A DNA stretch of 42,208 nt from Bacteroidales bacterium (GTDB taxonomy: Bacteria; Bacteroidota; Bacteroidia; Bacteroidales; VadinHA17): contig JANTHB010000025.1 in NCBI GenBank assembly GCA_024762655.1, forward strand, positions 1 to 42,208, read 5' to 3'. Position 1 is the first letter of the stretch, and the number at the start of each line of letters is the position of its first letter. Below the pieces are notes generated by a model. The model searched no databases and was not told the origin of the DNA. It saw only the letters and a list, made by a program, of their open reading frames with translations. This document shows positions 24,367 through 31,867 of the stretch, in pieces. A program made the translations under genes and the position numbers.

Positions 24367-25857
24367 ATGAAGAATATTCGTTTATCGCTCAGCATGCTCC
24401 TGTTTATTGCGTCGTTTTTTTTTGCAGGTTGGCTGCCGGCTCAGACGGGTAAACCCAACATCATCGTCATCATCTCCGATGACGCCGGTTACGGGGATTT
24501 TTCCATGCAGGGATCCAAGCAGTTTCAAACACCGAACATTGATCATATTGCACGGAACGGCGTACGTTTCACCCAGGGTTACGTCACAGCCTCGGTATGC
24601 AGTCCTTCCAGGGCTGGTTTGATCACAGGGCGCTACCAGCAACGGTTTGGCCATGAATACAATATCGGGTCACATCAGCCCAGCGATTGTCCTGATTTTA
24701 TCGGGATGCGCAGCGACCAGATTACCCTGGCGGACGCATTGCACTATCTGGGATACCATACGGGCGCCATAGGAAAATGGCACCTGGGCTCATTGGATAA
24801 ATATGATCCTCTGAATCGGGGTTTTGATGAGTTTTTCGGTTTTCGGGGAGGGGGTGCACACTATTTCGGCCAGGGGAAAAAATATTTTAATATAGAACGT
24901 CAAAATGATACGGTTAAAGTGCCCGTCAATTATCTTACAGATGCATTCGGAGATGAAGCATGCCGTTTTATTGTGAAAAACAGGAAAAGCCCCTTTTTTC
25001 TGTACCTGGCCTTTAATGCCGTACACACCCCCATGGAAGCACGCGAAGAGGATATGGCACCCTTCGGGTACATCTCCGACCGGAAAAGGCGGATACTCGG
25101 CGGGATGACAGTGGCTCTGGACCGGGCTGTGGGAAACGTCCTGCGTACCTTACAGGAAAATAACCTTACCGGAAATACCATCCTCTGGTTTATCAATGAT
25201 AACGGAGGAAATGTGGGCCTGAACGGAAGCTGTAACGCCCCGCTCAACGGGAAAAAAGGAACTTTTCTGGAAGGGGGGATACGGGTTCCTTTCTATGTGC
25301 AATGGCCCGGCGGGATGCCCAGGGGTGCCGTATACACAAAACCGGTTATTTCCATGGATATCTTTGCCACCTCGGTAGCTGCCGCCGGCGGAGATGCACA
25401 GGCTGTTGTTAATCATCTGGCACGGGAGCGCTTTCCGAAAGAATGGGGAAAAGTGCAGCAGCGTAAAAATCCCCGTGCCGGCGAAGGATGGCAACTGGAC
25501 GGGGTGAACCTGCTCCCCTACCTCACCGGTAAAACCCCGGGCGTACCTCATGAAAAACTATTCTGGAGACGAGCAGCGGCAGCATCCATACGCGATGGGA
25601 ACTGGAAACTGGTACGGCTCCCGGACCGCCCTCCTTTACTGTACAACGTAAAAGAAGACATTTCCGAGCAATCTAACAGAGCCTATGAAAACCCGGATAA
25701 GGTGAAGACCCTGATGAAGGAACTTTTTCAGTGGGAAACGACACTGGCGCACCCGGCCTGGCGGACGGAACCTTTCTGGATCCAGTACAACATTAAACTT
25801 TATGATAAAAAGTATTCACTGACACAGCCGAAGGGAATGATGAATGATGATCGTTGA
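24367..25857 (+). CDS. Secreted S1-family sulfatase
   Basis: This 496-residue sulfatase has a signal peptide ending near AQTG (residue 26). Active-site elements are D38/D39 (SDDAGYGD), C78 in VCSPSRAGLITG followed by RYQQRFGHEYN, GKWHLG, NAVHTP, INDNGG and the Lys of GKKGTFLEGGIRVP. The RYQQRFGHE segment after the formylglycine site and the GGNVGLNG loop distinguish it from its three neighbours, so it is likely a different subfamily. It is the last gene of the enzyme block. The final residues and TGA lie in the first copy of a 15-base direct repeat. Confidence 0.9.
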   Translation: MKNIRLSLSMLLFIASFFFAGWLPAQTGKPNIIVIISDDAGYGDFSMQGSKQFQTPNIDHIARNGVRFTQGYVTASVCSPSRAGLITGRYQQRFGHEYNIGSHQPSDCPDFIGMRSDQITLADALHYLGYHTGAIGKWHLGSLDKYDPLNRGFDEFFGFRGGGAHYFGQGKKYFNIERQNDTVKVPVNYLTDAFGDEACRFIVKNRKSPFFLYLAFNAVHTPMEAREEDMAPFGYISDRKRRILGGMTVALDRAVGNVLRTLQENNLTGNTILWFINDNGGNVGLNGSCNAPLNGKKGTFLEGGIRVPFYVQWPGGMPRGAVYTKPVISMDIFATSVAAAGGDAQAVVNHLARERFPKEWGKVQQRKNPRAGEGWQLDGVNLLPYLTGKTPGVPHEKLFWRRAAAASIRDGNWKLVRLPDRPPLLYNVKEDISEQSNRAYENPDKVKTLMKELFQWETTLAHPAWRTEPFWIQYNIKLYDKKYSLTQPKGMMNDDR

Positions 25858-25892
25858 AAGAGGAAGGATAAAGGAGGAATGATGATCGTTGA
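25843..25892. repeat. 15-base direct repeat over the sulfatase stop codon
   Basis: AATGATGATCGTTGA occurs at 25843-25857 and 25878-25892, 35 bases apart. The first copy ends exactly on the sulfatase stop codon. The spacer is purine-rich (GGAAGGATAAAGGAGG). Further GGATGAA-like words follow. Confidence 0.7.
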
Positions 25893-26093
25893 TGGATGAA
25901 GGATGAACGGGAATACAAAATTACGATGAACGCTTTGCAGTCGCCAGGTTTTCTTTACTATACCTCACCCAAAAGAAGTCCAAAGGTCACAAAGGCGGGT
26001 ACGGTTGGAATGTAAGCAGCAGGGCTGAAATTTTGTTATAAGGATAAGGCTCATATAATGCAGATTTTATACTGATAAACCGGCAAAAAATAT

Positions 26094-26101
26094 TAGTTTT
26101 G
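26094..26101 (+). promoter_or_regulatory. Candidate -7 promoter element for the lipoprotein-DUF2490 unit
   Basis: TAGTTTTG fits TAnnTTTG and lies 24 bases before the ATG at 26126. The -33 area lacks TTG. Confidence 0.3.
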
Positions 26102-26125
26102 CTTACAACTTTCTAAAACCTTTTC

Positions 26126-26860
26126 ATGATGTTGTCGAAAAAAATTATGTTTGCCGGACTTGCACTTGTTTTTGTAGCTTTTTCCTCATGCACCAAGGAG
26201 GGTCCCGGCGGAAACTCCACAATCACCGGAAAAGTAACCGTCCAGTTGTTTGACAAGGGATTCAGGGTTTCACAGGGTTCTTATCCTGCTGCCGACAAAG
26301 ATGTGTTTATCATCTATGGGAACGGCAACAGCGTATCGAACCATACCAAGACCTCGGCGGACGGGACTTTTCAGTTTTGGTATCTGACCAGGGGAGATTA
26401 CCGGGTTTTTGTTTACTCTGAAGACCCCTCCGATCCTTCCGGAAGCAATACGGTGGAAGTGCCGGTCAGCATTCCTACAAACCACTCAGAGGTCAATGCC
26501 GGAGAAATATTTATCAAAAAGAGTCTGAATATTGATGAAGGGCAGGCACTTATCAAAGGGAAAGTATATCAGGTCAACTGGGCAAAGGGTTTTGCCTATA
26601 TTATTGATACCACCTTTGCCTATGATGAGCCGGTGTATCTCATTTACGAAAACGACGAGACTTACAGCGACCGGGTACGGGTGCTTGATGACGGAACCGT
26701 TGCTTTTCCCCATCACCTGATGGGAAAATACAGGCTCCTTGTCTATAGTCAGGACCGTAGTGATAACGGGGCCCTGGTTCCCAAAACCGTGAATGTGGAG
26801 GTCACACAGCCCGCCCAGGTGCTCGACTTCGGCAGCCTTTTTATCGATAAGAAAAAATAA
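26126..26860 (+). CDS. Lipoprotein with an internally duplicated beta-sandwich domain
   Basis: This 244-residue protein has a lipoprotein signal (lipobox FSSC, C22). Two homologous halves follow, about residues 32-130 and 140-244. Each has ITGKV or IKGKV at the start, a central V-x-x-IY-x-N, then DGT, a G-x-YR-x-x-VYS core and an ending FI-x-KK. They look like carboxypeptidase-regulatory or Cna-B-like beta-sandwiches. No enzymatic motif is seen. The DUF2490 gene starts 32 bases downstream, so the pair may form a periplasmic/outer-membrane unit. I do not recognise a named family. Confidence 0.65.
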   Translation: MMLSKKIMFAGLALVFVAFSSCTKEGPGGNSTITGKVTVQLFDKGFRVSQGSYPAADKDVFIIYGNGNSVSNHTKTSADGTFQFWYLTRGDYRVFVYSEDPSDPSGSNTVEVPVSIPTNHSEVNAGEIFIKKSLNIDEGQALIKGKVYQVNWAKGFAYIIDTTFAYDEPVYLIYENDETYSDRVRVLDDGTVAFPHHLMGKYRLLVYSQDRSDNGALVPKTVNVEVTQPAQVLDFGSLFIDKKK

Positions 26861-26892
26861 TCTTTACCGTATCTTTTTGCAATTGATCCCCC

Positions 26893-27570
26893 ATGAACCT
26901 CTTTCGTAAATTTCTGTTCTTTCTTTCCCTGATTTTTCTGATTTATCCTTCAGGCAATACACAGGGTACCGGTGAATGGTTCAGGGAAGGGATTCATTTC
27001 GACCTGCCCAAAAAGTTTTCGCTGAAGGTATCTTCCGGTCAACGTTTCCTCAACACGGGTATCGGCATGTACAAATACCTGTTTGAGATTGAAGGAGGCT
27101 ACAAAATCAACAAACATTTTGACGTGGCTCTGATTTATCGTGCTGCCTGGCACCTGGAAGCAAACGAAGGTTACTATTACCGTAATAAACTCATGGCAGA
27201 ACTCAAAGCCGATCAGTCGTTCGGGCGTTTTAAGCTGGTGGACCGGTTACGCTACCAACGGAGGACCAAAACCTATATTAGCGACGCTTTCGATCTGGTT
27301 CCCCTGCAACATCTTCGGAATAAGTTCAAGGTTGAATACGATATCCGTAAAAGCAAATTCACGCCGGACGCTTTTTGTGAAATGTTTTTCCCCCTGTATG
27401 CATTTAAGTACAGGACCGTTGACGAAATACGCCTGGGAGCCGATCTGGGCTATAAACTCTCCAAAAAACACGCGGTTAAAGGAGGGATCATGATACAAAA
27501 CGGGGTGATTGGATTGCCCCTGGAGGCGATTTGGTTCCGGTTCGGATATACTTTTACCTGGAAAATATGA
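26893..27570 (+). CDS. DUF2490 family protein (small outer-membrane barrel-like)
   Basis: This 225-residue protein has a signal peptide (about residues 1-23, ending NTQG). The body alternates amphipathic strands (KKFSLKVSSGQRF, HFDVALIYRAAWHL, GRFKLVDRLRYQRR) and ends in an aromatic-rich strand, IWFRFGYTFTWKI. This is typical of DUF2490 proteins, which are predicted small beta-barrels. Function is unknown. It is the second gene of a two-gene unit and is followed by a strong bidirectional terminator. Confidence 0.75.
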   Translation: MNLFRKFLFFLSLIFLIYPSGNTQGTGEWFREGIHFDLPKKFSLKVSSGQRFLNTGIGMYKYLFEIEGGYKINKHFDVALIYRAAWHLEANEGYYYRNKLMAELKADQSFGRFKLVDRLRYQRRTKTYISDAFDLVPLQHLRNKFKVEYDIRKSKFTPDAFCEMFFPLYAFKYRTVDEIRLGADLGYKLSKKHAVKGGIMIQNGVIGLPLEAIWFRFGYTFTWKI

Positions 27571-27652
27571 CTCTCCAGGATAACGCCCCGGGAAACGGCA
27601 AAGCAGCCGTAACCATGCTTCCCGCAGGCTTAATCCCCTGAGGTTTTGAAAT

Positions 27653-27682
27653 AAAAAAGCTCCGGATCACCGGAGCTTTTTT
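27653..27682. terminator. Bidirectional intrinsic terminator
   Basis: A perfect 13-base stem: AAAAAAGCTCCGG, loop ATCA, CCGGAGCTTTTTT. A-run and T-run on the two sides let it work for both the DUF2490 gene (+) and the SusCD operon (-), whose last gene ends 19 bases away. Confidence 0.88.
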
Positions 27683-27700
27683 CAGGTTGTACAACTATAA

Positions 27701-28702
27701 TCAGTACTTCTTATCCAGTGTTTCAGACACAATCCTGTCTCCCAGGGTAGCGTTGTATTTGGTATTCAGGACATACTCCCCGTTAGCCGGATTAAATGAA
27801 TTCTGTCCGTTGGGTTCGAGGTTGGCCGGCGCTTCCCCGCTTGGAATGACCATCACGGTATTATCTTCCAGCACCTTCAGTTTCATACGATATCCATATT
27901 GCCCCATATCGGCATAATCTGTTTCAACGGTATTTTCATCTATTCTGACGACAGCCTTGTCCATGGAAAAATCCCGTGTACCTGTCAAGGGGTGTATGAA
28001 TGTCCCGGAGCTGTGATAGATATAAACCTCCTGTGTAAGCCAGTCCGTAGAAAAAGTGTCTATGGCTGTTTCTTCGGGCAGGTACCACGAACGGTACGTG
28101 ATCCCATGCCTGAAATCTGCAAGATAAGTCTTGCCGGCGTTCACCGGAACCTCCAGCATAATTTCGGCATCTGAAGAATCCACAAACTTCACTTCCGTCT
28201 TGGTCTCCAGGTCATCGGGAGGAAGCCATTGTATTGAAACAGTGTCTTCTCCTGCCATGGAAAAAGTATTGATGGTCCTTTGATAAAGAGATTTCTGATA
28301 CCGTTCTCCGTACGCAGTGCCAAAGACGGCAACTTTAATGGAGCGGTGTCCTTCCCCGTCGGAGGTATAGATATCGAATTCATAGGATTTCTCTTCCAGG
28401 TTCTCGATCATGATATCTACCGTATCAATATCCTGTTCCCTGGAGTAGGATACAACCGTAGAATCATTATATTCATTCCAGTACACCTTGATCTCCTTAA
28501 CGGCAAAGGCTTCCTTCAGGATGCCTGATATCAATACCCGGTGGTTTCCGGCATAGGTATGCACCGAATCCATCTTCGTGGTATAGATGATCTCTCCATT
28601 TTTAATATACTGTTCATGGATATCGGTCATTTTCTCACACGCAAAAAGCAGAAGCATGACCGTTGCCAGACTTATAATTGATAATATTTTCATTTTTTTC
28701 AT
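27701..28702 (-). CDS. DUF4998-containing surface lipoprotein (SusE/F position)
   Basis: This 333-residue lipoprotein has lipobox LFAC (C21) and starts MKKMKILSI. The first about 200 residues fit DUF4998 as I recall it: KMTDIHEQYIKNGEIIYTTK, then RVLISGILK and IKVYWNEYNDS. The C-terminal 110 residues resemble the terminal domain of SusE-type binding proteins: NTVMVIPSGE, NSFNPANGEYVLNTKY, then IVSETLDKKY. It is the last gene of the SusC-SusD-DUF4959/5000 operon, five bases after the preceding gene, and probably helps bind glycan at the cell surface. The ligand is unknown. Confidence 0.75.
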   Translation of the reverse strand: MKKMKILSIISLATVMLLLFACEKMTDIHEQYIKNGEIIYTTKMDSVHTYAGNHRVLISGILKEAFAVKEIKVYWNEYNDSTVVSYSREQDIDTVDIMIENLEEKSYEFDIYTSDGEGHRSIKVAVFGTAYGERYQKSLYQRTINTFSMAGEDTVSIQWLPPDDLETKTEVKFVDSSDAEIMLEVPVNAGKTYLADFRHGITYRSWYLPEETAIDTFSTDWLTQEVYIYHSSGTFIHPLTGTRDFSMDKAVVRIDENTVETDYADMGQYGYRMKLKVLEDNTVMVIPSGEAPANLEPNGQNSFNPANGEYVLNTKYNATLGDRIVSETLDKKY

Positions 28703-28707
28703 TTTTA

Positions 28708-29937
28708 TTATTTATTATATTCTTCCAGCACATTCCCCCAGAAAGTTAATTCACAGGGATCCACAAATCCGGCGCCGTCCCAGGTTTCCAGCACAGCAAA
28801 ACGGAAATAACGTATCGGGATCAAATTGGTAATGGGGTATTCATCCCCTTCCAGGAAATGTTGCATGTCTTCATCCGTATTCTGTCCGTTTGGCAAGCCC
28901 GAAGGTTTCCAGGACACGCACGTTTCCCTCAGTTTCGGCCACTGGCTAAGATCACCGCTTTGATCAGGAACCGTGAGAGAACCATATACGTCATATTTTT
29001 TAGGATTACCGTGAGTATAAGCCCAAAAGGTCTGACTATGTGAACGCTGATAAACTTTAAAACGGCTGAGGATTACCTTAACACCCAGATCGATGGTTAT
29101 TATCTGAGGGTTCGGGTGATCGCCCTGGGTATGGCCGAAGGTAGTAAAATCGTCATCCCACAGGAATTCAGGTTTTCCTTCCCAGGCATCCCACTTGGTG
29201 TCATTATCCAGCGACACAAGTCTGAATTTTGTTTTGTCCAGTCGTACTTCATACCAGGGGACAACGGTGTAACCGGGTGTATCCGGCTTCACCGTATCGG
29301 ACAGGTTATCCCAGTGATCGCGGACGATGGCGTAGAAGTGAGTCGGGATGGTATCATAGCCGCGCAGGGAATATGCCCCGGAATCCACCGAAGTATAGAC
29401 GGTATGTACCACCTGCATCCGGCCCAGCGTATCGGGAGCTACCAGCATAATGGCAACGGGGGATTTGGTGGTATTTATCCATGTATATTTTGCGCCGCCC
29501 CAGTCGGGAACGATCTTAATAGTTTTTGCGATCATATGAACCGGAGGGGTCAGCGGATGACCCGAGAAAGTAACCGGCTCGGAAACATTATTACTGCGGT
29601 CAACCGCATACAGAGACACCTGATGTTCCAGTGTATCCCCGAAACCCAACACTTGCATCTCATTGGTAAAATAGGAGGCTCTCACATCTGATTGTACCCC
29701 TTCCCGGATCTCATAGACCGCTTTAACCATTAAAAGGTCTTTATCTCCGGGAAGATCATACACCACATCAAAACCTCCGGGCACCGGAGTAACTTTTTTT
29801 ACCACCACCGGTCCGGGGGGTTGCGTATCATGATCAATGGGCCCGATCAGGCTCTCTTCTTTGCATCCGCTGAAGACAATCAGGATCAGCACGCTGAATA
29901 CGATGAATATCTTTTTCATGATATAATTGTTTTTCAT
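28708..29937 (-). CDS. DUF4959/DUF5126/DUF5000 surface lipoprotein with discoidin-like C-terminus
   Basis: This 409-residue lipoprotein has lipobox FSGC. Start at 29937 (MKNNYIMKK) or, equally likely, 29919 (MKKIFIVF). Domain order follows a common PUL accessory protein: N-terminal DUF4959 (QPPGPVVVKKVTPVPGGFDV, YDLPGDKDLLMVKAVY), a DUF5126-like middle (GGAKYTWINTTKSPVAI), and a C-terminal DUF5000 discoidin fold, from about residue 240: LDNDTKWDAWEGKPEFLWDD, then ITIDLGVKV, YFRFAVLETWDGAG. Such proteins bind carbohydrate beside SusD. It lies 22 bases downstream of susD. Confidence 0.8.
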   Translation of the reverse strand: MKNNYIMKKIFIVFSVLILIVFSGCKEESLIGPIDHDTQPPGPVVVKKVTPVPGGFDVVYDLPGDKDLLMVKAVYEIREGVQSDVRASYFTNEMQVLGFGDTLEHQVSLYAVDRSNNVSEPVTFSGHPLTPPVHMIAKTIKIVPDWGGAKYTWINTTKSPVAIMLVAPDTLGRMQVVHTVYTSVDSGAYSLRGYDTIPTHFYAIVRDHWDNLSDTVKPDTPGYTVVPWYEVRLDKTKFRLVSLDNDTKWDAWEGKPEFLWDDDFTTFGHTQGDHPNPQIITIDLGVKVILSRFKVYQRSHSQTFWAYTHGNPKKYDVYGSLTVPDQSGDLSQWPKLRETCVSWKPSGLPNGQNTDEDMQHFLEGDEYPITNLIPIRYFRFAVLETWDGAGFVDPCELTFWGNVLEEYNK

Positions 29938-29959
29938 TTTTATTAACGGTTATAAATGA

Positions 29960-31849
29960 TTACCATCCGGGATTCTGTACCATATTGGGATTGAGCACCA
30001 GCTCATTTTCAGGTATCGGCCACAGATAGTCCCGTACGCTGAAAGACTGCACGAACAAGGGTTTCAGACGATAGTATTCTTTGGGATCAAATTTATAAAC
30101 ATCCCACCCGTTGATGGCCTTGTTCATATACTGCTGTGCTTCTTTCCATCTTCTCAAATCCCAGAAGCGGTCGCCTTCAAATGCCATTTCGATCAGTCTT
30201 TCCCGGTGAATGATCTTACGCAGTCCTGATCTGGACAGAGGCTCCTCCGGGTTTCTGGAATGATCCGCCCAGCTCTGGACCACGCCGTCGAGGCCGGCCC
30301 GGTTCCTGATCCTGTCTATGTAATCGTACACTTCTGCGCCGGGCCCGTTCACCTCATTCAGTGCTTCGGCATAATAGAGATACAGGTCAGCGAGACGCAT
30401 GACCGGAAACGCGTAATCGGTTATATAATACCAGGAACCGTTTTTAATCTCATTCTGGAGGTGAACCAGTTTCTTCGGCCAGTAACCGGTAGTTGAATAT
30501 TGGGAAACTTCAAAAATAGAGGAATACTCTCCTTTTCTGTTCTTAATAATCCAACTGTCGTTGTCGTCTTCATATTTTCCGTTGGCTGTCCAGAGCGAAC
30601 GGTCAAAGGCCAGGTCGGCATAGAAACGGTATTCCCGGTCGAAGTGGAGGGATACGGTTTTTTCTCCCAGTGCAATGAAATACTTATGATCCGGATCTCC
30701 CATTCTAAGATTATATCTTCCGCTGTAATCATAATCCTTGTCTTCGTCAATAGGGACTCCGTTCTTGCTGTAGTATTGTTCAGCTATTCTAAGAGTTGGT
30801 GCCAGTCTGGCAGCCACCGGATTATAAATGGCGGGGTACAAACGGGGTGTTGCTTCCGATTGCAGACCATGAGCAATACCCGATGTGGAGGACCATATTA
30901 TTTCAGGATTCCAGCGTTGGGTAACACGGCTTCTCAGTACCAGTTTCATTTCGATACTGTCTTCGTGTTGTTTCTGGCTTTCCAGATCATCCGGTCCGAT
31001 CAGGTGAAATCCTGCCCCCTCGGCCATATCAATGGCTTCCTTACAGGCAGCAGCAGCTTTCTCCCATTTCCCCGGATCATATTCGGTAGGAAAAAGGTGT
31101 GTGCCGTCTTTGGCAACCACGGAAGAGTAATCGGGATTTCCATTGAACAAGGGGCTGGCGGCTGTGATCAGCACCCGTGCTTTAATAGCGGCTGCAATGG
31201 GTCGTGTGATCCGTCCCATTTCGGTACTGGGCTGTTCTATCTCCATGGGCAGATCGGGCATGGCCTTATCAATGGTATGCACAATATAATTAAAACAGGA
31301 ATCCAACGGATCACGTTGCACATGGATCTGTTCCGTGCTGGCATAAACGGGTAGGCTCACATCCTGTATGGGTATGGGGCCGTACATCCTGACCAGATAA
31401 AAATGATAATAGGCTTTCAGGAAATTCACTTCGGCTTTCCATTTGAGTTTCTCAAAATCGGGCAGATCCTTCACCTTATCGATATTCTCCAGAAAAATAT
31501 TACAGGTGCGGATCCCTATGAACAGAGGTTGTCCGCTGTTATGTCCGCCCCAGAAATCAAACCGGGGGCTGGTAACATTCTGTTCTCCTCTGGCCAAACT
31601 AAAACCGTTGTTATACCACAGACGATCCGGATACCAGCATTCGTCGCCCCCGAGAAAAGTAGGACTGTTCCACGAATCTCCGAAATTTGGTAAATAAGAA
31701 TAACATGTAGTAAGATATTTTTCAGCTGTGAATCTGTCGGAAAATGCATTATCCAGGGTAGCCACATTGTCAGGTACCACATCCAGGTAACTACATGAGG
31801 TAATCACCGCTGCAAACAATATTCCGATAAAATATTTCAATTGTTTCAT
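29960..31849 (-). CDS. SusD/RagB-family nutrient-binding lipoprotein
   Basis: This 629-residue outer-membrane lipoprotein has lipobox ITSC (C19). It starts with the SusD signature SYLDVVPDNVATLDNAF and shows FLKAYYHFYLVRMYGPIPI, RLADLYLYYAEALNEVNG, IRNRAGL and RERLIEMAFEGDRFWDLRRW, ending LWPIPENELVLNPNMVQNPG. It caps the SusC transporter and recognises the imported glycan. The spacing of 18 bases from susC indicates one operon. Length is at the upper end for the family. Substrate is not predictable by eye. Confidence 0.95.
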   Translation of the reverse strand: MKQLKYFIGILFAAVITSCSYLDVVPDNVATLDNAFSDRFTAEKYLTTCYSYLPNFGDSWNSPTFLGGDECWYPDRLWYNNGFSLARGEQNVTSPRFDFWGGHNSGQPLFIGIRTCNIFLENIDKVKDLPDFEKLKWKAEVNFLKAYYHFYLVRMYGPIPIQDVSLPVYASTEQIHVQRDPLDSCFNYIVHTIDKAMPDLPMEIEQPSTEMGRITRPIAAAIKARVLITAASPLFNGNPDYSSVVAKDGTHLFPTEYDPGKWEKAAAACKEAIDMAEGAGFHLIGPDDLESQKQHEDSIEMKLVLRSRVTQRWNPEIIWSSTSGIAHGLQSEATPRLYPAIYNPVAARLAPTLRIAEQYYSKNGVPIDEDKDYDYSGRYNLRMGDPDHKYFIALGEKTVSLHFDREYRFYADLAFDRSLWTANGKYEDDNDSWIIKNRKGEYSSIFEVSQYSTTGYWPKKLVHLQNEIKNGSWYYITDYAFPVMRLADLYLYYAEALNEVNGPGAEVYDYIDRIRNRAGLDGVVQSWADHSRNPEEPLSRSGLRKIIHRERLIEMAFEGDRFWDLRRWKEAQQYMNKAINGWDVYKFDPKEYYRLKPLFVQSFSVRDYLWPIPENELVLNPNMVQNPGW

Positions 31850-31867
31850 TTTCTCAGTTTTTTAGAA

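Noticed and set aside
27572..27650. Riboswitch-like stretch (GGATAACGCC followed by GGGAAACGGC)
   Set aside because: It faintly recalls the 3' half of a TPP riboswitch, but the other half is missing and it lies downstream of a gene rather than ahead of one.
30500..31354. 284-codon forward ORF opposite susD
   Set aside because: Antisense shadow of a complete SusD; no start signal or domain.
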